DNA from: Methylocaldum szegediense
GTDB taxonomy: Bacteria; Pseudomonadota; Gammaproteobacteria; Methylococcales; Methylococcaceae
Length of the DNA: 64,000 bases
NCBI RefSeq assembly: GCF_949769195.1
Contig: NZ_OX458333.1
Location: 1,612,001 to 1,676,000 of the forward strand
Direction of reading: 5' to 3'
In this document: in pieces, positions 45,223 to 53,585 of the stretch
How the letters are laid out: the number at the start of each line of letters is the position of its first letter
Position numbering within the stretch: position 1 is the stretch's first letter
The notes under the pieces: generated by a model
The model's input: only the letters and a program-made list of their open reading frames with translations
The model's database searches: none
Told to the model about the DNA's origin: nothing
Made by a program: the position numbers and the translations under genes

Positions 45223-45429
45223 AATCTGTTTCGCAACCTGATTTTATGCGGGTTTCAACGCTGTGCCGACCCTCCTCATGATGAAATATCCGGGCTAAGC
45301 GCAATATCGCTACGAGTGGCTGTGGGTCGTAGCTATCCACTTTGTCCGAAATCAGGTCGCTATTTCGACGACCGGAACCGGAAGTCCCTCGCGGCCGCGG
45401 AAGCGCGTGACGAGTTCGTCCGCCGGGGA

Positions 45430-45745
45430 CCCGGGGTCCGGTGCAGGGTCAGATCGGCGACCAGCACGGAAAACTGTTAATGGTGCCGGTGGGGGTTTTC
45501 CCGCCAGCGCAGGAAATAGCGGTCCACGCCGTTCTTTACGCTCTAATCGGTGAGGTGCTCGACATAGGGATTCCCGATCGTGCACCCTTCCAGGTCCAGG
45601 ACGGACAGATCGGTGAGGGGTTTTTCCGATGTCATGCGATAGCCCTGCGGGTCAGACCGCTAGCCGCCAGCGCGGTTCCTTCACCTTGTGCTCGCGCGGC
45701 GTCGCGTCCCGGGTGAGGTTGTGCTTCCAGTCTTGGAGGCGTACT
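45430..45745 (-). pseudogene. remnant of a MobH/TraI_2-type conjugative relaxase
   Basis: Read across frames on the minus strand, the region gives EPRWRLAV-stop-PAGLSHDIGK, then KPLTDLSVLDLEGC, NPYVEHLTD-stop-SVKNGVDRYFL, RWRENPHRHH-stop-QFSVLV. This order matches the TraI_2 domain of ICE relaxases (pattern RWRLAAFLAGLLHDIGKP ... WNPYLEPLTDW ... RYFLRWREGRHRRHERFSVL), including the HD of the metal site. At least one frameshift and three stops are present. It indicates that an integrative conjugative element once lay here. Confidence 0.6.
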
Positions 45746-45838
45746 GCGGCATGCTCTAAGCGAATCAGCAATTGGAAAACGCGCTATTCCGCCTGTCCAA
45801 TTCCATCGTTCGCCTCAGCGGCGCTCCTGATAAAGGCG

Positions 45839-46486
45839 TCAATCCTGCCTGTTACTGCCGAAGCCTTCACTCGACATCCCCTCCCCTAATGCCGACGCTC
45901 TCTTCGATATCAGATAAAGCAGCCCGACCGCAGTGTGTTCGGAACGAATCTCGCCATTTCGAAGCATGCTAACGGCATCGTCGAGGGTGACTGTCGCCAG
46001 TTCGATGTCCTCATGCTCCTCCGGCACGCCGCCACGCCAACAACGCCCCTCATCCAGGTCCACGATGGCGATCAGATGGTGAATCATTTCCGTGCACGCT
46101 CCCGGCGAACTGTAAACCGTCAAGGCAAGCTCTAACGATTTTGCCTGGAGCCCGGTCTCCTCGAAGAGTTCCCGAGCGGCGGCTTGTAAGGGCAACTCGC
46201 CTTCGTCCATCAGCCCGGCCGGCGCCTCCCACAGAAAGGGCCGCTGGTCTCCCACCAAAAACGCCCCCGGCCGAAACTGACGCGCCAGCAGTACGAGCTG
46301 CTTTGCGGGGTCGAACGTATGCACGACAACGACAGGTCGCCGCTTGACCACCTCCCGGATTACGGTTTGGCGGCCGCCGTCGAAGCGGGGTTGCTCGATC
46401 GTCACCCGCGAGAGGCCGAGGAAGCCTTGGTGCAGGCATTCCTCGGAAATCACACGCGCACCTACGGGACATTCATTCGTCTTCAT
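45839..46486 (-). CDS. Nudix hydrolase, ADP-ribose pyrophosphatase-like
   Basis: 215 residues with a complete Nudix box (Gly91 to Leu113: G-x5-E-x7-RE-x2-EE-x-G), preceded by the WEAPAG segment typical of the NudF/ADP-ribose pyrophosphatase group. It would hydrolyse ADP-ribose or a related nucleoside diphosphate sugar. Its ATG overlaps the nadE stop by four bases, so it is translationally linked to the NAD operon, where breaking down ADP-ribose from NAD turnover makes sense. The C-terminal ~15 residues look extra and abut the decayed relaxase region. Confidence 0.85.
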   Translation of the reverse strand: MKTNECPVGARVISEECLHQGFLGLSRVTIEQPRFDGGRQTVIREVVKRRPVVVVHTFDPAKQLVLLARQFRPGAFLVGDQRPFLWEAPAGLMDEGELPLQAAARELFEETGLQAKSLELALTVYSSPGACTEMIHHLIAIVDLDEGRCWRGGVPEEHEDIELATVTLDDAVSMLRNGEIRSEHTAVGLLYLISKRASALGEGMSSEGFGSNRQD

Positions 46487-48216
46487 CCGTTATTCCTCAC
46501 GATATCCGCTACGTTGGGCACAAAGCGTTGCGCCAGGGGCATGCGCCGGCCGAATCCAAAAGCCCTTCGGTGAACGCGAATGATGGGCGGGGCCTGCCAG
46601 CGCTTGAATTCGGCGTTCTTGACCATGCGTATGACTTTTTGTTGGACGTCCCGGCTGGCCTTATTGGCCAGAGCCAGGGCTTCGACTCGTTCGTCGGCAG
46701 ACAGTAAATCGGGCTCCAGTATCAATTTGAGCAACGCATCGAGTACGGGATACGGCGGCAGGCTATCCTCGTCGCGCTGCCCGTCGGCGAGCTCCGCGCT
46801 GGGCGCCTTTTCGATGATGGCGCGCGGAATGATATCGCGGCCCGCCTCGGCGTTGATGTGTTCCGCGAGGGCGTAGACTTCCGTTTTCCACAAATCGCCG
46901 ATGAGATTGAGGCCGCCCGACATATCGCCGTACAACGTGGCATAACCGACGCTCATTTCGGATTTGTTGCCCGTGGTCAGCAACAAATGTCCGAAGTGAT
47001 TGGCGTATTCCATCAAGATACGGCCTCGAATTCGGGCCTGCATGTTTTCGCGGGTCAGCCCACTGGGCGGCGTTCCGAAAGCACGCTCGAATTCAGCGCA
47101 GGCGAGCGCATAGTCGGGTTCGATCGCACGGTAGAGAAGCGGCACTCCCAGTGCCTCACAGAGCGCTTCGGAATCCGTCACGCTGCCTTCGGAACTGTGC
47201 CGGCTAGGCATGGTAATGGCGACGACGTTTTGGGGGCCGAGCGCTTCGGCGGCGAGCGCCAGGGTAACCGCGGAATCGATTCCGCCGGAGCTGCCCACAA
47301 CCACTTTGCCGAATCCACATTTCCGGGCGTAGTCGCGGAGTCCTTGGATGATTTGTGCCTTGAAGAAGCCGGAGCCGCAGGTTGGCGCGGGAGGCGGCAC
47401 AGTCGAATCACGGCCAAGAACATCGAAACGTCCATCACCGACCGGCACGACATCTACATACCCCAGCCCTTCACCGAACGCCGGTAGGCGGCATACGACG
47501 CTAGCTTCGGCGTTCTGAGCGAAGCTGTTGCCGTCGTACTGGATTTCATCGTTTCCACCGACCTGGTTGACGTACACCAGAGGCAGCTTCCAATCGGCGA
47601 AGCGACGGAACACCGCCTCGCGTTCGAGCACTTTACCGACGTGACTCGGGGACGCGTTGATGCTGACCACGACGTGCGCACCGGCCGCGGCCAGTGCCTT
47701 CACGGGATCGACCGCGTATTCCACACGCCCCTCGACCCCGAGATCGTTCCACAGATCCTCGCAGATGGCGAACGCGAGATTGAGGCCACGGAAGGGGTAA
47801 ATGCCGTCGCGGGTACCGGGTTCGAAATGCCGATCTTCGTCGAACACGGCATATGTCGGCAGAAGCTGCTTGTGATACTTGAAGACTTCCCGTCCGTCCT
47901 CGAACACCGCAAGGCTGTTGTGCAAGGCCTTACCGGTACGCAGCGGATTGCGGTCGACGAAACCGACGACCGCCGCCGCGCGCATTCCCTTGGTTGCAGC
48001 CGCGATACGCGCGAGATGAGCCTCTTGGGCGTCGACGAAATACGGCAAGTCCAGGAGGTCCATGGGGTAGTAGCCGGTCAGGCCGAGTTCGCTGAACACG
48101 ATGAGATCGGCCTGATTCCCGGCGTTTTGGATCACCTCTATCATCTTGTCGGCGTTGCCGGCCAGGCCCCCGACCGTGAAATTGAGTTGCGCTAGGCAAA
48201 GCGTCAAGCGTGTCAT
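46483..48216 (-). CDS. nadE: glutamine-dependent NAD+ synthetase
   Basis: 577 residues. An N-terminal nitrilase-type glutaminase domain (about 1-260, with FSELGLTGYYPMDLLD and the Cys motif FAICEDLWND) is fused to an ATP-pyrophosphatase NAD synthetase domain (SSGGIDSAVTLALAAEALG P-loop near residue 310). It amidates nicotinate adenine dinucleotide to NAD+, the last step of the pathway. It overlaps pncB upstream by four bases (48213-48216) and the Nudix gene downstream by four bases. Confidence 0.96.
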   Translation of the reverse strand: MTRLTLCLAQLNFTVGGLAGNADKMIEVIQNAGNQADLIVFSELGLTGYYPMDLLDLPYFVDAQEAHLARIAAATKGMRAAAVVGFVDRNPLRTGKALHNSLAVFEDGREVFKYHKQLLPTYAVFDEDRHFEPGTRDGIYPFRGLNLAFAICEDLWNDLGVEGRVEYAVDPVKALAAAGAHVVVSINASPSHVGKVLEREAVFRRFADWKLPLVYVNQVGGNDEIQYDGNSFAQNAEASVVCRLPAFGEGLGYVDVVPVGDGRFDVLGRDSTVPPPAPTCGSGFFKAQIIQGLRDYARKCGFGKVVVGSSGGIDSAVTLALAAEALGPQNVVAITMPSRHSSEGSVTDSEALCEALGVPLLYRAIEPDYALACAEFERAFGTPPSGLTRENMQARIRGRILMEYANHFGHLLLTTGNKSEMSVGYATLYGDMSGGLNLIGDLWKTEVYALAEHINAEAGRDIIPRAIIEKAPSAELADGQRDEDSLPPYPVLDALLKLILEPDLLSADERVEALALANKASRDVQQKVIRMVKNAEFKRWQAPPIIRVHRRAFGFGRRMPLAQRFVPNVADIVRNNG

Positions 48217-49526
48217 GCGGCCTGCTCCTCGACACCGAAGACTTGCTTCAGATAAGCGACATAAGCGGCATCCTCGCAGACGGTCTTGCCCGGAGAATCG
48301 CTGATCTTCGCAACCGGCTGACCGTTCACCCGCACCACCTTGATGACGATATTGAGGGGGCTCGGTCCGAGGTCGTTGGTCAGGTTGGTACCGATTCCGA
48401 ACCCCGTGCGCGCACGACAGCCGACGTAACGGAACAGATCGATGGCCTTGGGAACGGTCAGTCCGTCACTGAACACCAGCGTTTTCTGGCTGGGATCGAC
48501 GCGGTGGCGCTTGAAGTGGCGGATGATTTCGTCCGCCCAGCGATAGGGATCGCCGGAATCGTGACGGACCCCATCGAAGAGCTTGCAGAACTTCAAGCCG
48601 AAATCGCGCTTGAAGGCCTCGAGATTGATGACGTCGGTGAGCGCGATGCCTAAATCCCCGTCGTACTCCTTGTTCCAGCACTCGAACGCCGCCTTCTGGC
48701 TGTCGACCAGACGATAGCCGAGTGCCTGGAAGGTTTGCAGATACTCGTGGGCCATGGTCCCGATCGGCGTCACACCGTAAGCCTTGGCGCAGGCGATGTT
48801 GCTGGTCCCGGCGAAGACCCGCGGGAGCCGCTCTTTCAGCGTCCGCACGACGATATGCTGCCATTGCCGACTGAAGCGTCGACGTGTCCCGAAATCGCTC
48901 AGTTGAAAACCGCTTCGAGTCCCGGTCTCCTTCCGAATGAGGTCGATCTTCTCGTTCAGGCGACGCAGTCCTTCGGCACGCGTTTCGGGCGTATCGAAGG
49001 CCAGGAAGTACAGTTCGTTGACGATCGACATCAGGAAAATCTCGAAACGCATGACGTGGACTTGCGGCCCCTGTATGCGGATCTCGAGCTGCTCGTCGCC
49101 CGCGCGCACCTCGACGAAAGGACGGTGCAGCTGGTAAAGGCGCAGGAAGTGGACAAAATCCGGCTTGATGTAGCGCAGGGTCCTAAGATAGTCGAGTTCC
49201 GCCTCGGTATAGCGCAAACGGCAAAGGTGTTCGAGCTCCAGCTCGATGTCCGGAATCAAGGGGCGCAGATCGACGTCTGGGGTCCTACAGACGAACCGAT
49301 ATTCCGCTTCCGCACCGGGGCAATGATGGAGCAGCGCCTGCTGCATAGTGATCTTGTAGAGATCATCCTCCAGAAGCGAGGTCACCACCGGCAGGCGTCC
49401 GTGCTCGGCATAGAACTCGTGGACGGAAGCGTGCATCTCCGCATCCGGGCTCTCGGGAACCATGCGAAGATATTGGTCGACACGCGCTTTCAATGACGGT
49501 GGGTTATTCGAGGCGGTTTTTTTCAT
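48213..49526 (-). CDS. pncB: nicotinate phosphoribosyltransferase
   Basis: 437-residue salvage enzyme making nicotinate mononucleotide from nicotinate and PRPP. It contains EDDLYKITMQQALLHH near the N-terminus and the phosphate-binding GTSNIACAKAYGVTPIGTMAHE and SDGLTVPKA segments expected for PncB. An extra ~45-residue N-terminus precedes the usual start; the ATG at 49526 follows AGAAGAAAA. It sits between pncA and nadE in pathway order. Confidence 0.95.
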   Translation of the reverse strand: MKKTASNNPPSLKARVDQYLRMVPESPDAEMHASVHEFYAEHGRLPVVTSLLEDDLYKITMQQALLHHCPGAEAEYRFVCRTPDVDLRPLIPDIELELEHLCRLRYTEAELDYLRTLRYIKPDFVHFLRLYQLHRPFVEVRAGDEQLEIRIQGPQVHVMRFEIFLMSIVNELYFLAFDTPETRAEGLRRLNEKIDLIRKETGTRSGFQLSDFGTRRRFSRQWQHIVVRTLKERLPRVFAGTSNIACAKAYGVTPIGTMAHEYLQTFQALGYRLVDSQKAAFECWNKEYDGDLGIALTDVINLEAFKRDFGLKFCKLFDGVRHDSGDPYRWADEIIRHFKRHRVDPSQKTLVFSDGLTVPKAIDLFRYVGCRARTGFGIGTNLTNDLGPSPLNIVIKVVRVNGQPVAKISDSPGKTVCEDAAYVAYLKQVFGVEEQAA

Positions 49527-49536
49527 AGTTTTCTTC

Positions 49537-50229
49537 TCAAACGCGAGACAATTCTGAGGCGCAATTGACGATGGCTATCCCTGCCTCAGCAAACGCATCG
49601 AGTGTTGCGGTACAACGGGCTTTGTCCACGGCTCGGCAAGCGGCGAGGTTCACGACGACATCGAAACCGCCCCGACGCAGCTGTAACGCTGTCGTCTTGA
49701 CGCAGTAATCGAGCGCCAATCCGCCCACCCACACCGTGGTCACCCGTTTTTGCTTGAGAAACTCGATGACGCCGGTGGAGCGGGTTTCGGCTAGATCGTG
49801 GTAGCAGGCGCCGTAGGGATGCATGTCGGGTTCGACGCCCTTCCACACGAAGAAGTCGTACTCGACCGGTGAGGGTAGCCCGTCCAGAAGCTCGAAGCCA
49901 CGAGTTCCGACAATGCAGTGCGGATTCCAGCGCACATCGACATTGGCACCCTCGATCGGGGACAGCATTGGGTGGTTTTCGTCGGCGGCCCAAATGGCCG
50001 TGGGCGGATGGGCGTCCTTGGACCCGATGCGCAGGTCCGCCATCGCGGCTTGGCGATTGAGTTCGTCAACGATTTCATGGCCGCCCGGCACCGGCAGTTC
50101 GTCCGGACAAAGCGGCGTGAAGCCTTTTTGGGGATCGACGTCGAAAGACGCGATGATATTTGTTCTGGGGAATTCCACGTTGGAGACCTCCGACTCCGGG
50201 TTGGCGTTACCGCTACGTGGAAGGATCAT
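49537..50229 (-). CDS. pncA: nicotinamidase (isochorismatase family)
   Basis: 230-residue hydrolase that deamidates nicotinamide to nicotinate. The catalytic triad of the family can be placed: Asp in IASFDVDPQKGF, Lys in FFVWKGVEP, and the nucleophilic Cys in LALDYCVKTTAL. A short N-terminal extension before VEFPRTNIIASFDVD means a later GTG start is possible. It is first in the minus-strand NAD operon and divergent from the nadD-like gene; the shared 60-base gap carries a candidate NrtR operator. Confidence 0.88.
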   Translation of the reverse strand: MILPRSGNANPESEVSNVEFPRTNIIASFDVDPQKGFTPLCPDELPVPGGHEIVDELNRQAAMADLRIGSKDAHPPTAIWAADENHPMLSPIEGANVDVRWNPHCIVGTRGFELLDGLPSPVEYDFFVWKGVEPDMHPYGACYHDLAETRSTGVIEFLKQKRVTTVWVGGLALDYCVKTTALQLRRGGFDVVVNLAACRAVDKARCTATLDAFAEAGIAIVNCASELSRV

Positions 50230-50238
50230 AGTTCATGT

Positions 50239-50263
50239 ATAATCATTTTGCAAATTGATTTAT
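50239..50263. promoter_or_regulatory. candidate NrtR operator in the divergent NAD-gene promoter
   Basis: An imperfect palindrome: arm ATAATCAT, centre TTTGCAAA, arm TTGATTTAT. It lies in the 60-base AT-rich gap between pncA and the nadD-like gene, with nrtR itself in the divergent operon. NrtR is a repressor released by ADP-ribose and usually binds such palindromes beside NAD genes. The symmetry is visible; the assignment is by context. Confidence 0.55.
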
Positions 50264-50289
50264 AAAAGAGCTACACGCATACTGAGATC

Positions 50290-50871
50290 ATGAAGACGCC
50301 ACCTCGACGTATCGCCGCCTACGGCACCGCCGCCGATCCGCCGCATCTGGGCCATATGGACTGTCTCGCCCAGCTGCTGGCGCTTGATTATGACCTTGTC
50401 TACTTCTTGCTGTCAGCCGGCCATGCTTTCGGGAAAACTATGAAACCCTTCGCAAGCCGTCTCGCCATGGCGCAAATGCTCATTGCTGAGCGCTTTCCGG
50501 GCGAACAGCGTATCCGCGTCTCTGGCCTTGAGGGCGAGATCGCTCGCTCCACGCCGGACGAGCGGGTGTATTCCATTGATGTCCTCGAACATCTGCGCAG
50601 GCTTCACCCACAGGCCGAACTCCATCTTGCCCTTGGCCCCGACAATGCCGCGCCCGAGGTGCTGCGACGGTTCAAGGACTATCAACGTCTGGCGGAAGAA
50701 TTCGGGTTAGTCACGCTAGAGGAGCGCGTGCACGTGCGGAGCACCTGGATTCGTGCCGAGCTCGGTCGAGCCTGTCCGGATCGGCAGGCTTTGGAAAGCG
50801 CGCTCGGAGTTGCACTGACCGATCACCTGCTGACCACGGGCTTGTACAAAAATAGTGGAATCACCGAATGA
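50290..50871 (+). CDS. nicotinate-nucleotide adenylyltransferase (NadD-like)
   Basis: 193-residue nucleotidyltransferase of the HIGH superfamily. The ATP-binding motif AAYGTAADPPHLGHMD (9-24) has the spaced P-x-H-x-G-H, and the C-terminal VRSTWIRAEL corresponds to the ISSTxIR motif. It would convert nicotinate mononucleotide to deamido-NAD, the step between PncB and NadE. Divergence from canonical NadD (GGTFDPVHxGH) means that another adenylyltransferase role cannot be excluded. Its stop overlaps the nrtR start by four bases (50868-50871). Confidence 0.8.
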   Translation: MKTPPRRIAAYGTAADPPHLGHMDCLAQLLALDYDLVYFLLSAGHAFGKTMKPFASRLAMAQMLIAERFPGEQRIRVSGLEGEIARSTPDERVYSIDVLEHLRRLHPQAELHLALGPDNAAPEVLRRFKDYQRLAEEFGLVTLEERVHVRSTWIRAELGRACPDRQALESALGVALTDHLLTTGLYKNSGITE

Positions 50872-51536
50872 GTACCGTTCTTGTGACCGCCGACATGGTC
50901 GTCTTCGGCCTCATCAACGAACAATTGCATGTACTCTTGGTGCAGCGCGCGGCCGAACCGTTCAATGGCATGTGGGCCTTGCCGGGCGCTGAGCTACTGC
51001 CGGAAATCGATCCGAGTCTGGAGCATGCCGCGCATCGCCGACTCGAGGAAAAAACCGGGCTCGGTGACGTCTATCTCGAACAAGTGATCACCGTCAGCGG
51101 CCCCGATCGGGATCCCCGTGGCTATAGCATCTCCACGGTCTTCATGGCGCTGGTGCGTCCAGGCGAGTGCCGACTCAAGGCTGGAGATCGCGTTTCCGAC
51201 GTGGCGTGGTATCCCATCGATCAAGACAAGGTCAGTGTTCCACTCGCCTTCGACCATGAGGAACTGCTCCGGATAGCCACCCGGCGCTTGCGCGCCAAGG
51301 CCGAATATTCGCTATTGCCGGCATTGCTGCTGCCGCCGTTGTTCACGGTACCCGAACTCGAGCGCCTATATCACCACCTTATCGGTGCCCCCTGCCCCAA
51401 CTACACATTGAGGCGCCGATTGGCTACCGGACCATGGCTCAAAAACGCCGGCAAAACAAAGTTGGTGGGAAAAAAACAGACTCGGTTGTACCAGCTTGAC
51501 CTTGCCCAACTCGGCACCTTTCTCGACGCCTTGTGA
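50868..51536 (+). CDS. nrtR: NrtR-type Nudix transcriptional regulator
   Basis: 222 residues: an N-terminal Nudix-like domain (10 to about 135) with a degenerate Nudix box (GAELLPEIDPSLEHAAHRRLEEKTGL) and a C-terminal winged helix (about 150-215, FTVPELERLYHHLIG ... NYTLRRRL). This is the layout of NrtR repressors of NAD biosynthesis, which sense ADP-ribose. Its location in the NAD cluster supports autoregulation of both divergent operons. Confidence 0.9.
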   Translation: MSTVLVTADMVVFGLINEQLHVLLVQRAAEPFNGMWALPGAELLPEIDPSLEHAAHRRLEEKTGLGDVYLEQVITVSGPDRDPRGYSISTVFMALVRPGECRLKAGDRVSDVAWYPIDQDKVSVPLAFDHEELLRIATRRLRAKAEYSLLPALLLPPLFTVPELERLYHHLIGAPCPNYTLRRRLATGPWLKNAGKTKLVGKKQTRLYQLDLAQLGTFLDAL

Positions 51537-51913
51537 TGGTAACCATCTGAACGCTGTTACCTCCCGGCGGGAATGTCTTTCCGAGCATGGTCGCCTTGAT
51601 CTCGGCGTGCGCATTCACCTCTTCGATACTAGCGCGAAACGTCGCGATTTATGGATCAACCACCGAGCTGAATACGATTTTGCCCGGTCTCATTGGTTAA
51701 CCGCCGCGAGTCGAATTTCAGCCTAGGGCGTGCCAGTTTATTGCCAATGTTGTAATCCTCTGGCTCGTCTTCGTAGCGAATGAAAGCACTTCGGCTATTT
51801 TGGGGAAGTTAACCTACTCCTCAGTGGTCTTCCACAGCTACATGTAAGCCAAGACTTACGAAAAAATCAGCTAATACGGACAAGCCTATTATCTGCGCTT
51901 TAGCGAGAATAAG
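51537..51913. other. intergenic region between nrtR and IS481 copy 2
   Basis: About 380 bases, becoming AT-rich towards the IS. No gene, terminator or RNA is recognised. It may be remnant DNA left by rearrangements at the IS. Confidence 0.35.
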
Positions 51914-52978
51914 TGTCACATCCCGTATGATTATTTACCGAGAAGGCGTGATGCTTGGTTCGAAGCCCGGAGCCTTCTCCAGGAGATATTCGGTTCGTCC
52001 AAGTGAGGTTTCTCTCCATGCAGATTCGTCTTCATAAGAACGCCCGTACCACCCCGGCCGTTCGGCAGGCCATTCAAGCGTCCACGTTGAGCGAGCGCGC
52101 CTTGGCCCAAAAGCATGGCATTAGCCGAACGACCGTCCGCAAGTGGAAACACCGCTCCTCGGTCGAAGATGCCTCACACCGGCCCCACACCCTCAGAACC
52201 ACGCTCACGCCCGCCCAGGAAGCCATCGTGGTCTACCTCCGCCAAGCTCTGCTCCTCTCCTTGGATGATCTCCTGGCCGTGACCCGGGAATTTCTCAATC
52301 CTGCCGTGTCCCGTTCCGGGCTAGACCGCTGCCTGCGCCGCCACGGGGTGGCGTCCCTCAAGACCCTGCTTCCGCCTACAGAGAAGGCGAAGGTCAAACC
52401 CTTCAAGGCCTATGAGCCCGGCTTCCTTCACCTGGATGTTAAGTACTTGCCCGCCATCGACGGCGAACCCCGCCGATACCTGTTCGTCGCCATCGACCGC
52501 GCCACCCGCTGGGTCTATGTCGCCCTCAAGCCCAACCGCACCGCCTTAAGCGCAAAGGACTTCCTCAAAGCGGTGATTCAGGCCGCGCCTTTCCGCATCC
52601 AGAAATGCCTGACCGACAACGGCTCGGAGTTTACCGACCGTTTCCTGACCCGAACTCGGCAGCCCTCGGGGACGCATGAGTTTGACCGCCTCTGTACTGA
52701 ACAAGGCATCGAACATCGCCTGATTCCGCCGGGCCGGCCCCAAACGAATGGCCTGGTGGAACGCTTCAATGGCCGCATCGAGGAGGTGTTGCAAACCCAT
52801 CACTTCGATTCAACCGCCGATCTGGACACCACCCTGCACCGCTATGTCGACCTGTACAATCACCACATTCCCCAAAAGGCCTTAGGCCATCTCACCCCAA
52901 TTCAGGCGCTCAAAAACTGGCAACTGTCCCATCCTCATCTTTTTCGAAAGAGGGTTTACAATCGTGCGGGACTTGACA
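51914..52978 (+). mobile_element. IS481-family insertion sequence, copy 2
   Basis: 1065 bp, same length and orientation as copy 1 (13424-14488). The ends are TGTCACATCCCGTATGATTA at the left and, read inward, TGTCAAGTCCCGCACGATTG at the right. The flanks (GAATAAG on the left, CCCCGTT on the right) show no target duplication, unlike copy 1. Differences from copy 1 cluster in the outer ~60 bases on the left and ~150 bases on the right, while the middle is almost identical. Confidence 0.88.
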
Positions 52979-53025
52979 CCCCGTTTCGTCTTGAGAGATT
53001 CGTTTGGAGAAATCGATACCAATAA
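52018..53025 (+). CDS. IS481-family DDE transposase (copy 2), with host-derived C-terminus
   Basis: Same protein as at 13528 (Asp140, Asp200, Glu248 catalytic triad; few substitutions such as Pro81 to Ser). The element ends at 52978, but no stop codon is present within it. The frame continues through flanking DNA for about 15 more residues (PFRLERFVWRNRYQ) to the TAA at 53023-53025. It is probably still functional. Confidence 0.88.
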   Translation: MQIRLHKNARTTPAVRQAIQASTLSERALAQKHGISRTTVRKWKHRSSVEDASHRPHTLRTTLTPAQEAIVVYLRQALLLSLDDLLAVTREFLNPAVSRSGLDRCLRRHGVASLKTLLPPTEKAKVKPFKAYEPGFLHLDVKYLPAIDGEPRRYLFVAIDRATRWVYVALKPNRTALSAKDFLKAVIQAAPFRIQKCLTDNGSEFTDRFLTRTRQPSGTHEFDRLCTEQGIEHRLIPPGRPQTNGLVERFNGRIEEVLQTHHFDSTADLDTTLHRYVDLYNHHIPQKALGHLTPIQALKNWQLSHPHLFRKRVYNRAGLDTPFRLERFVWRNRYQ

Positions 53026-53049
53026 CTAACCATTCATAGGCAAAGTCGC

Positions 53050-53349
53050 ATGAAATCTTTATTTGCAGGTGTTGTTCTATCAACCTTGGCTTTCAGCGCT
53101 GGGGCGGAAGCTTTCGCCACTTTGAACGGTATTCCGGCCGACGCCATGAGCGCCGCCGAGATGCAATTGGTAGAAGGCAAAGGACTAATCGGTGGACTTC
53201 TTCTTCCCGCTGTCCTTGGACTGGACAATACGGTGGCTGCGACCCTAGAAGCGAAAAACCTGAACGTACTAGGTCTGATCACCCTCGGTGAACTGGGCCG
53301 AGTTTTCAAGGAGCCAGGTAAAATCGAATTTCCAAACATTAAGTTTTGA
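53050..53349 (+). CDS. small exported protein with VEGKG motif
   Basis: 99 residues with a clear signal peptide (residues 1 to about 20, FSAGAEA cleavage region). A segment IPADAMSAAEMQLVEGKG (28-45) recalls the ExxxVxGK/G leader-like motif of small exported peptides and some bacteriocin precursors; a Leu/Gly-rich hydrophobic stretch (LIGGLLLPAVLGLDN) follows. No maturation or export genes are near, so a toxin role is only a possibility. It starts 72 bases after the end of IS481 copy 2. Confidence 0.65.
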   Translation: MKSLFAGVVLSTLAFSAGAEAFATLNGIPADAMSAAEMQLVEGKGLIGGLLLPAVLGLDNTVAATLEAKNLNVLGLITLGELGRVFKEPGKIEFPNIKF

Positions 53350-53585
53350 CGTTCACGCCGTCGGCTCACCAAGAGCCGACTGTGTTTTTATCGCCAGAAA
53401 TCTTCATAGGCGGCCTGACATACCGGCTCTTCTGCTGGCAACCCGACCTCGGTCTGACGATGGTCCGACAGCACGCGCCGATCGTCACAATGCACGATCT
53501 GGGACATACACTCGCACTCCGTCATTGGGACGGTAACAGGCCGCTTACGGTTTCGGAGATCTGTGCGCCGCCGGGATACACACCC

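Larger units (their letters stand above)
43653..45298 (-). mobile_element. IS1380-family insertion sequence, inactive
   Basis: Perfect 20-bp terminal inverted repeats: TTAGCCCGGATATTTCATCA at 43653-43672 and its reverse complement at 45279-45298. The 1646-bp length and internal transposase fit the IS1380 family. No target duplication is visible: the flanks are GTCGGA and GCGCAA. The transposase is broken (see 43828-45222). Confidence 0.85.

Noticed and set aside
45441-45716. Plus-strand 91-residue open frame
   Set aside because: It is antisense to the relaxase remnant, has no ribosome site and no protein-like pattern.
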